From: CAXBNV01 sp963977185
GTDB taxonomy: Bacteria; Pseudomonadota; Gammaproteobacteria; JAGOUU01
DNA: 64,000 nucleotides
Reading direction: 5' to 3'
Assembly (NCBI GenBank): GCA_963977185.1
Contig: CAXBNV010000002.1
Location: forward strand, 81,047-145,046
The translations under genes were made by a program, and so were the position numbers. The notes beneath the pieces were generated by a model. That model searched no databases, was not told the DNA's origin, and worked only from the letters and a program-made list of their open reading frames with translations. This document shows positions 57,686-64,000 of this stretch, one piece after another; the first letter of the stretch is position 1; the number at the start of each line of letters is the position of its first letter.

Positions 57686-58059
57686 GTTCTCACCTAAATT
57701 TCTTTATATAAATATATACTTATACTTCACTCGATTTCTAACAAAAACTTGAAAAACTTAACTGTCATAAATTTAGCATAAAATACTAATCATATAAAGA
57801 ACCGTTAAATAATCTTTATATAATATTACAAGCAGTAATATTTATTGAAATCAATAATAAATTTTATATTACTAGTAACTAGTTAATCTCTAAGATTTTT
57901 ATTATATAATCAAAAATTATTGGATCTTAGCAATTTGCCACAATGCCACATAACAGAATATATTGTATATTACATTTAATAATTTTTTTATTTTTGCTTT
58001 TTAACTAATACATATTCCTATAACATATTAAGATAACCATATAACGTAAGGTGCATACA
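57686..58059. other. 374-base intergenic region between acnA and minC
   Basis: No gene is visible. The region is AT-rich and must carry the divergent promoters of acnA and minC. The phrase TGCCACA occurs twice near 57935-57950. I see no convincing dyad or RNA structure. Confidence 0.4.
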
Positions 58060-58908
58060 ATGGCGACATTAGAAAATAAACCACAATCAAAAACCACTAC
58101 TAGCCAAAAAGATATAAATAACGAAATTTTTAACATCACTAGTTTTACATTAAAAGGCAGCAGCTTCCCATTAACAGTAATTCAAATATTAGATTCTGAT
58201 TTAAAAAAACTTGATAAAGAGCTAAATCATAAAACAAGGCAAGCCCCTAATTTTTTTAAAAATGTTCCTGTTGTTTTAGATTTAATGAAAATTTCTTTAA
58301 ATGACGAATTAAATAATAAGTTTGATTTACTTAAAACTCAGATATGTTTAAAAAAAAATGGTCTTGTAATAGCAGGAATTAGTAATGCTACTGCAGGTAC
58401 AAAAGAACTTGCAACTAAAAATAATATAGCTATATTACCTGATACAAATCAATCTTCTAGCAAACAAAATAAAACTAAATCTAAAAAATCTTCTGCTACT
58501 TCTCAAGAAAACAACTTAATTATTAATTCTAAATTGAATAATATTGAATCAATCAACGATAGAGTTGAAGAAGTTGATTTAAAAAACAAAATAATTACAA
58601 CTCCGGTAAGATCTGGACAGCAAATTTATGCTCAAGGAGGAGATTTAATTGTAATATCATCTGTTGGAAATGGTGCTGAATTACTTGCTGATGGTAATAT
58701 TCATATTTATGGACCAATGCGAGGCAGAGCCTTAGCGGGTATTTTAGGTGATGAGACTACTCATATATTTTGTAATAGTTTAGAAGCAGAACTTATTTCA
58801 ATTGCAGGACAATATCAAGTCAGTGAAGTTTTACGTAATACTCCTTACTGGAAACAAAATACTCATATATCATTAAAACAAAATAAACTAACTATTAAAT
58901 CATTATAG
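58060..58908 (+). CDS. minC: septum site-determining protein MinC
   Basis: MinC blocks FtsZ polymerisation away from midcell and is placed by MinD. The N-terminal domain (about 25-115) is followed by a Ser/Lys/Asn-rich linker (about 125-180) and the C-terminal beta-helix domain with RSGQQIYAQGGDLIVI, NIHIYGPMRGRALAG. The ATG at 58060 gives 282 residues; it follows TAAGGTG at a good distance. A strong terminator separates it from minDE, which is unusual for a min locus. Confidence 0.92.
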   Translation: MATLENKPQSKTTTSQKDINNEIFNITSFTLKGSSFPLTVIQILDSDLKKLDKELNHKTRQAPNFFKNVPVVLDLMKISLNDELNNKFDLLKTQICLKKNGLVIAGISNATAGTKELATKNNIAILPDTNQSSSKQNKTKSKKSSATSQENNLIINSKLNNIESINDRVEEVDLKNKIITTPVRSGQQIYAQGGDLIVISSVGNGAELLADGNIHIYGPMRGRALAGILGDETTHIFCNSLEAELISIAGQYQVSEVLRNTPYWKQNTHISLKQNKLTIKSL

Positions 58909-58973
58909 AATTTTTGGTCGTGTTGTGATGTACCTTTTCTGTATATTATTTTAATTTTAAAAATCCTCAAAAT

Positions 58974-59001
58974 AAATAAAAGCCCATCTGGGCTTTTATT
59001 T
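58974..59001 (+). terminator. strong terminator between minC and minD
   Basis: AAATAAAAGCCCA (58974-58986) pairs with TGGGCTTTTATTT (58989-59001) with a 2-base nominal gap. It ends in a T-rich tract. It would stop most minC transcripts before minD. Confidence 0.8.
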
Positions 59002-59053
59002 ATCAATTTATTTTAATTTATTTTGCATTATATTATTCACACATATTAAATTA

Positions 59054-59062
59054 TGCTATATT
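59054..59062 (+). promoter_or_regulatory. extended -10 promoter candidate for minDE
   Basis: TGCTATATT is an extended -10 element, with TTCACA 15 bases further upstream of the hexamer. It lies between the minC terminator and the minD start. Confidence 0.35.
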
Positions 59063-59122
59063 ATTATTTAGATAAATAATAATTATGATTTGTATAAACT
59101 TATCATAGGAGAGCATAAACCT

Positions 59123-59953
59123 TTGGCTACAATAATTGTAATTACCTCCGGTAAAGGTGGGGTTGGAAAAACAACAACAAGCGCTGCATTTGCTGCTGGT
59201 CTTGCCATTCGTGGTCATAAGACAGTTGTTATAGATTTTGATATTGGTCTTAGAAACTTAGACCTTATTATGGGGTGTGAACGCCGTGTAGTTTATGACT
59301 TTATTAACGTAGTTAATAAAGAAGCAAAATTATCTCAGGCTTTGATTAGAGATAAAAGGTTAGATAATCTATATATCTTACCAGCTTCTCAAACTAGAGA
59401 TAAAGATGCTCTTGATAAAGACAATGTCGAAGCAATTATTAATGAACTTAAAAAAGAATTTGAATATATAGTATGTGATTCACCTGCTGGTATAGAAAAA
59501 GGTGCCTTAATGGCCTTGTACCATGCTGACCATGCTATAGTTGTGACAAATCCTGAAGTATCTTCAGTAAGAGATTCCGATAGAATACTAGGCATTTTAT
59601 CTAGCAAGTCAAAACGTGCCGAATTAAATTTAGAGCCAGTAAAAGAACATTTATTATTGACTAGATATTCACCAGAAAGAGTAGAACGTGGTGAGATGTT
59701 AGGTATTAAAGATATAAATGAAATTCTAGCTATACCTTTATTAGGAGTTATCCCAGAATCTACAGATGTGCTTAAAGCATCTAACTCTGGTGTTCCTGTT
59801 ACTCTTGCAGATACAAGCGATGCTGGTACAGCTTATAAAGATGCTGTAAGTAGATTCTTAGGTGAAACTATACCATTTAAGTTTGTATCTAATCAGAAAA
59901 AAGGAATTTTACAAAGACTTTTTAGGACGACAACAGATGATAAAACTTTTTGA
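59123..59953 (+). CDS. minD: septum site-determining ATPase MinD
   Basis: MinD is a membrane-binding ATPase that recruits MinC and, with MinE, oscillates from pole to pole. The deviant Walker A is SGKGGVGKTTTSA near residues 9-21, and the switch region VVYDFINV and NPEVSSVRDSDR are typical. The C-terminal amphipathic helix KKGILQRLFRTT would target the membrane. The start is a TTG at 59123 with GGAGAG 9 bases upstream; no upstream ATG in frame is near. That gives 276 residues. It overlaps minE by 17 bases. Confidence 0.93.
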   Translation: MATIIVITSGKGGVGKTTTSAAFAAGLAIRGHKTVVIDFDIGLRNLDLIMGCERRVVYDFINVVNKEAKLSQALIRDKRLDNLYILPASQTRDKDALDKDNVEAIINELKKEFEYIVCDSPAGIEKGALMALYHADHAIVVTNPEVSSVRDSDRILGILSSKSKRAELNLEPVKEHLLLTRYSPERVERGEMLGIKDINEILAIPLLGVIPESTDVLKASNSGVPVTLADTSDAGTAYKDAVSRFLGETIPFKFVSNQKKGILQRLFRTTTDDKTF

Positions 59954-60200
59954 TTATTTTAAAAAAGATAAAAATTGCTCTGCATCAATTGCCAAAGAAA
60001 GACTACAAATAATAGTAGCTCATAGAAAAGGTAAAGAGCCTGATTACATGCCAAAGCTCCAAAAGGAGCTTTTAGATGTAATTTCTAAATATATGACTAT
60101 CAATAAGGATGAAGTAAAAGTCCAATTTGATAAAAATGAAGAAATGTCTATTTTAGAGCTTAATATCACTCTTCCAGAGCGTAAACAAGCAACTGCGTAA
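59937..60200 (+). CDS. minE: cell division topological specificity factor MinE
   Basis: MinE stimulates MinD ATP hydrolysis and confines the division inhibitor to the poles. The N-terminal membrane/MinD-binding helix (KLFDYFKKDK) is followed by ERLQIIVAHRKG and the dimerisation domain with KELLDVISKYM. The ATG at 59937 gives 87 residues, the family size; it lies within minD, 7 bases after AGGACG. Coupled translation with minD is likely. Confidence 0.92.
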   Translation: MIKLFDYFKKDKNCSASIAKERLQIIVAHRKGKEPDYMPKLQKELLDVISKYMTINKDEVKVQFDKNEEMSILELNITLPERKQATA

Positions 60201-60362
60201 TCTTTTACATTAAATTGGGAATATATTAATAGAGGCCTCTTAAGCCCCTGCTTTATAATACCCAAAATTGTTTAAAATTATATCTACAAGTCAGCTACTA
60301 TCGATTTACAAATATATATGCGCTTTATCCTATAGTCCTTTAACTTTAAATATAGAATAGCT

Positions 60363-61643
60363 TTAATAAGCGCTAAAAACTTCATCTATAGCTTCTAAAG
60401 TATTCTTAATAACTATATCATCATGCATTATTGAAACAAAACCTGCTTCATATGCAGATGGTGCAAAATATACCCCATTATTTAACATAGCTTTAAAAAA
60501 TTTATTAAAACTATCTATATCGCTATTAATTATATCAGAATAAAATTTAATGTTTTTATTCTCTGTAAAATATAAACCAAACATAGTCCCTAATGATTTA
60601 GCATACATTTTTATATTATATTTTTGTGCTATTTCATTAATACCAGAAACTAATTTTTCTGTTTGATTTTGAATTTTTTTAAAAAAATCTTTTTGAGACA
60701 ATATATCTAAAGTAACAAGACCTGCTCGCATTGCAATAGGATTTCCTGATAAAGTACCAGCTTGATACACTTTACCTAACGGAGCAAAATTATCCATAAT
60801 ATCAGCACGACCACCTATAGCTCCAACTGGCATCCCGCCACCAATAACTTTTCCTAATGTAGTAAGATCAGGTTTAACATTATATAACTTTTGAGCTCCA
60901 CCTAAAGATACTCTAAATCCAGACATTACTTCATCAAAAATTAATAAAGTATTATTAGCATCGCATAACTCTCGTAATTTAGATAAAAAATCATCATGCG
61001 GGACAATTAAGTTCATGTTTCCAGGAACTGGCTCTATAATAATAGCCGCTATTTTATCTTTATAATTATCAAATAATTCTTTAACATTTTCTATATTATT
61101 ATATTCAGCAAGTAAAGTATGCTCAGTAAAGCTTTCAGGAACTCCTGCTGAACTTGGAACGCCTAAAGTTAAAGCGCCTGAACCTGCTGCAACTAACAAA
61201 TGATCAGCATGACCATGATAGCAGCCTGTAAATTTAATTATTTTATCTCTTTTAGTATAACCTCGTGCTAATCTAATCGCACTCATTGTAGCTTCTGTGC
61301 CAGAACTCACGAATCTTATTTTTTCTATATTAGGCATTATATCTAATACTTTTTCTGCTAATAATATTTCAAGCTCCGTTGCTGTACCATAAGTTAAGCC
61401 TAATGTTGCTTGTTCTTGAACTGCTGTTATTACTTCAGGATAAGCATGTCCTAATATTAATGGTCCCCATGAACCGACATAATCTATATATTTATTATTA
61501 TCTTGATCATAAATATAAGCACCTTCACCTTTTGTTGTAAAAAATGGCGTGCTACCAACAGATTTAAATGATCTCACTGGAGAGTTAACCCCACCAGGTA
61601 TTACTTTTGATGCTCTTTTAAATAATACTTCTTTGGTTGTCAT
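60363..61643 (-). CDS. hemL: glutamate-1-semialdehyde 2,1-aminomutase
   Basis: HemL makes 5-aminolevulinate from glutamate-1-semialdehyde, an early step of heme biosynthesis. The class III aminotransferase fold carries [33 protein letters not shown] and [15 protein letters not shown], where the Lys binds pyridoxal phosphate. The 426 residues match. It is a single gene, with the palindromic element upstream of its start. Confidence 0.95.
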   Translation of the reverse strand: MTTKEVLFKRASKVIPGGVNSPVRSFKSVGSTPFFTTKGEGAYIYDQDNNKYIDYVGSWGPLILGHAYPEVITAVQEQATLGLTYGTATELEILLAEKVLDIMPNIEKIRFVSSGTEATMSAIRLARGYTKRDKIIKFTGCYHGHADHLLVAAGSGALTLGVPSSAGVPESFTEHTLLAEYNNIENVKELFDNYKDKIAAIIIEPVPGNMNLIVPHDDFLSKLRELCDANNTLLIFDEVMSGFRVSLGGAQKLYNVKPDLTTLGKVIGGGMPVGAIGGRADIMDNFAPLGKVYQAGTLSGNPIAMRAGLVTLDILSQKDFFKKIQNQTEKLVSGINEIAQKYNIKMYAKSLGTMFGLYFTENKNIKFYSDIINSDIDSFNKFFKAMLNNGVYFAPSAYEAGFVSIMHDDIVIKNTLEAIDEVFSAY

Positions 61644-61918
61644 AATAATATAGTTTAATCTCTTTTTTTATATAATTGCGCTAGCAATAACAACCCCCAT
61701 GAGCGTAGCGAATATATTTTTTTCTTTCGTAAAGAAAAAAGGCTCACGAAGTGAGCAGAAAAAGGATTTCTCATGACTTGAATATTATATAATTTCCAAA
61801 GTCCTGAGAAATCCTTCTGTGCAAACTAAAGTTTGCCTCTTTCTTTACAAAAGAAAGAAATTTTATATTTGCTTTGCAAATATTGGTTTTGTGTTTGCTT
61901 TGCAAACTTTATTAATAT
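61644..61918. repeat. composite palindromic element between hemL and htpG
   Basis: A long central stem pairs 61762-61779 with 61799-61816 (one mismatch, 19-base loop). Smaller hairpins lie on both sides: TTTTTTCTTT/AAAGAAAAAA (61718-61740), GCTCAC/GTGAGC (61742-61756), GCAAACT/AGTTTGC (61821-61836) and TTTCTTT/AAAGAAA (61840-61856). The side hairpins fall at nearly equal distances from the centre. Two more hairpins, ATTTGC/GCAAAT and GTTTGC/GCAAAC, follow at about 61867 and 61893. No coding frame. It may be a REP/MITE-like repeat. Confidence 0.6.
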
Positions 61919-63847
61919 TTACTGAGAAAGTTGCAACATAAGTTTATTTAACTTCTCAACAAATCTTGCAGGATCATCTAACTGACCACTTTCAGCTAAT
62001 ATAGACTGATCAAATAATACATCAACCCAATCATTAAATTTATTATCATCAGATTCTGCTTTTAGCTTACTGATAATAAGATGATCTGGATTAATTTCAA
62101 ATATCGGCTTACTAGCTGGCATTTGTTGACCTGCAGCACTCATCATTCTTTGCATTTGCAAAGCCATATCATCAGCAGATACAACTATACAAGCAGGAGA
62201 AGTTTTAAGTCGTGAACTCACTCGTACTTCTTTTACTTTATCTTCTAAATATTTTTGAATTTTTTCAACTAATTCTTTACATTCAGTTACTTGCTCTTGA
62301 TGTTTTTCTTTATCTTTTTCATCTTCAAGTTTACCTAAATCTAAATCACCTTTAGATACAGACTGAAACTGCTTACCAGAATACTCATTAAGATTACTCA
62401 TTAACCATTCATCAACTCGATCATATAATAAAATGATTTCTAAGCCTTTTTCTCTTAATTTTTCTAGATATGGACTATTTTTAGCTGCGGCAAAAGTTTC
62501 TGCTGTAACATAGTAAATTTTTTCCTGATCATCTTTCATACGATTAATATAATCATCTAAAGATACATCTTGAGTTTCACTATCAGTATGAGTTGATGAG
62601 AATCTTAACAATTTAGCTACACGCTCTTTATTTGCAAAATCTTCAGCAGGACCTTCTTTTAAAACATTACCAAACTGTTTCCAAAATATAGCGTAATCTT
62701 CTTTCTTTTTAGTAGCCATACTTTCTATCATCGAAAAGATTCTTTTAGTTAAAGCACCTTTAATGCCATCTACTGACTTACTTTTTTGCAATATTTCTCT
62801 TGATACATTTAATGGCAAATCATTACAGTCAACTATTCCTTTTACAAATCTAAAATAATTAGGTAAAAATTGAGCTACATCATCCATAATAAAAACTCTT
62901 TGAACATATAACTTTAGACCATATTTATGATCTCTTTGCCACATATCAAAAGGCGCTTTTTTAGGAACATACAATAAACTAGTATATTCTAATTTACCTT
63001 CAACTTTATTATGAGCGTAAGTTAATGGATTTTCATAATCATGAGATAAATATTTGTAAAACTCATCATACTCTTCTTGAGTTAGTTCAGATTTAGCTCT
63101 AAGCCATAATGCTGTTGCTTTATTTACAGTTTCTTCTTCTGGAACGTCTACGATATCTTTAGCTTTATCTGCTTCTTTATCTGCATCATTTGCAGGAGCA
63201 ACTTCTTTTTTCATTATGACAGGAAAGCTTATATGATCTGAATATTTAGTAATAATACTTCTTAATCTCCAGCCTTCTAAAAACTCATCTTCACCTTCTT
63301 TCATATGAAGAGTAATTTTTGTACCAACAGTATCTTTTGTTGTATTTTCTATTGTATATTTGCCATCGCCAGTTGAGACCCAATGAACAGCTTCATCTGC
63401 TTTCAAATTAGCACGTCTTGTTTCAACAGTTACACTGTCTGCCACCATAAACACTGCATAAAAACCAACACCAAATTGACCAATTAATTTAGTATCTTGC
63501 GATTTATTACCTGTTAAAGAGCTTAAAAATTCTTTAGTACCTGATTTTGCAATAGTACCTAAATTAGCTACAACATCATCACGTGACATACCAACGCCAT
63601 TATCTTCAATAATAATCGCTTTTGCTTCTTTATCAAAATCTACATGAATGCTTAATTCACCATCTTGTTTATAAGACTTATCAGATACAGCTAAAAATCT
63701 TAGCTTATCTAAAGCATCTGAACTGTTAGAGATTAATTCTCTTAAAAAGATTTCTTTATTTGAATATAAAGAATGAATCATTAAGTCTAATATTTGCTTA
63801 ACTTCAGTTTGAAAACCATGGGTTTCTTTATGTGCTTCAACCGACAT
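61919..63847 (-). CDS. htpG: chaperone HtpG (Hsp90)
   Basis: HtpG is the bacterial Hsp90, a dimeric ATP-dependent chaperone. The N-terminal GHKL ATPase has LIHSLYSNKEIFLREL, ISNSSDALDKLR, DNGVGM and GQFGVGFYA. The middle and C-terminal dimer domains follow, and the total of 642 residues matches E. coli HtpG. AGGAG precedes the ATG. A heat-shock-like promoter and an octanucleotide repeat lie upstream. Confidence 0.97.
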   Translation of the reverse strand: MSVEAHKETHGFQTEVKQILDLMIHSLYSNKEIFLRELISNSSDALDKLRFLAVSDKSYKQDGELSIHVDFDKEAKAIIIEDNGVGMSRDDVVANLGTIAKSGTKEFLSSLTGNKSQDTKLIGQFGVGFYAVFMVADSVTVETRRANLKADEAVHWVSTGDGKYTIENTTKDTVGTKITLHMKEGEDEFLEGWRLRSIITKYSDHISFPVIMKKEVAPANDADKEADKAKDIVDVPEEETVNKATALWLRAKSELTQEEYDEFYKYLSHDYENPLTYAHNKVEGKLEYTSLLYVPKKAPFDMWQRDHKYGLKLYVQRVFIMDDVAQFLPNYFRFVKGIVDCNDLPLNVSREILQKSKSVDGIKGALTKRIFSMIESMATKKKEDYAIFWKQFGNVLKEGPAEDFANKERVAKLLRFSSTHTDSETQDVSLDDYINRMKDDQEKIYYVTAETFAAAKNSPYLEKLREKGLEIILLYDRVDEWLMSNLNEYSGKQFQSVSKGDLDLGKLEDEKDKEKHQEQVTECKELVEKIQKYLEDKVKEVRVSSRLKTSPACIVVSADDMALQMQRMMSAAGQQMPASKPIFEINPDHLIISKLKAESDDNKFNDWVDVLFDQSILAESGQLDDPARFVEKLNKLMLQLSQ

Positions 63848-63913
63848 CTACATCTCCTGACTATTTTATTTGTTAGTAAAAATATAAAATTATATTAAAT
63901 TAGATAATACGAT

Positions 63914-63941
63914 ATATATGGATAATAATAAAAAATTCAAC
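63914..63941 (-). promoter_or_regulatory. candidate sigma-32 promoter for htpG
   Basis: On the minus strand, GTTGAA (63936-63941) and CCATATAT (63914-63921) are 14 bases apart. This resembles the sigma-32 consensus CTTGAA and CCCATnT. The leader to the htpG ATG would be about 60 bases. Confidence 0.45.
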
Positions 63942-63950
63942 TTTTATTTA

Positions 63951-64000
63951 ATGATTTAATGATTTAATGATTTAATGATTTAATGATTTAATGATTTAAT
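63951..64000. repeat. ATGATTTA octanucleotide tandem repeat reaching the window end
   Basis: The unit ATGATTTA occurs six times without error, plus two bases, and continues to the last base. A degenerate unit, TTTATTTA, precedes it. The true copy number cannot be read because the window ends here. It lies 9 bases upstream of the -35 hexamer of the candidate htpG promoter. Confidence 0.85.

Noticed and set aside
61644..61918. A tRNA or small structured RNA in the hairpin-rich gap.
   Set aside because: The hairpins do not form a cloverleaf, and no TΨC-like GTTCGA sequence is present. Repeat element fits better.

Overview
The window is strongly AT-rich DNA, densely packed with genes on both strands, and reads as a host-associated gammaproteobacterium. 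The core genes that say so are the gltA/sdhCDAB-sucABCD citric acid cycle block, feoABC, minCDE, hda, tusE, the lipid A/KDO set (kdsB, lpxK, msbA), DUF2066-pgsA-hda and ruvAB. The order and AT bias recall Francisella- or Legionella-related intracellular lineages, but genus cannot be fixed from this window. I found no rRNA, tRNA, CRISPR array, insertion sequence, integrase or phage gene.

Layout. 0-5 kb: alanine dehydrogenase diverges from an EmrAB-type efflux pair, then a methyltransferase. 5-16 kb: one long minus-strand TCA operon (sdhCDAB-sucABCD) diverging from gltA. 16-20 kb: a membrane-anchored peptide-binding protein, a long intergenic stretch, and a secreted BON-domain protein. 20-25 kb: fabI, then the kdsB/Trm112-like/lpxK/msbA envelope operon, tusE and a GIY-YIG protein. 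25-31 kb: a large protein with a SidE-like phosphodiesterase signature, then tilS-accA, ttcA and maiA. 31.6-34.4 kb: feoABC behind a Fur-box-like promoter. 34.4-41.4 kb: an accessory block of four genes. 41.4-51 kb: trmB, transporters, yihY-like, wrbA-like, hda, pgsA, DUF2066, an RMF-like protein and dcd. 51-64 kb: ruvAB, rpoE, a lipoprotein, acnA, minC/minDE, hemL, a large palindromic intergenic element and htpG.

How the genes work together. Citrate synthase, aconitase, 2-oxoglutarate dehydrogenase E1/E2, succinyl-CoA synthetase and succinate dehydrogenase give most of the oxidative TCA cycle, fed by alanine and peptides (ald, POT carrier, peptide-binding protein). KdsB, LpxK, MsbA, FabI and AccA supply the envelope.

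The most unusual part is the accessory content. The block at 34.4-41.4 kb holds a cytosolic-looking HtrA-type protease with an acidic then lysine/arginine-rich tail, a divergent acidic protein with a possible His-Me finger nuclease core and a similar basic tail, an orphan PAAR spike protein, and a 910-residue protein with two hydrophobic hairpins. Together with the SidE-PDE-like protein at 25.4-27.5 kb, these look like secreted effectors. That is inference: no secretion apparatus is encoded here. Other points of note are an RMF-like domain with a basic N-terminal extension, a near-symmetrical palindromic element before htpG, and an octanucleotide repeat abutting a heat-shock-like htpG promoter.
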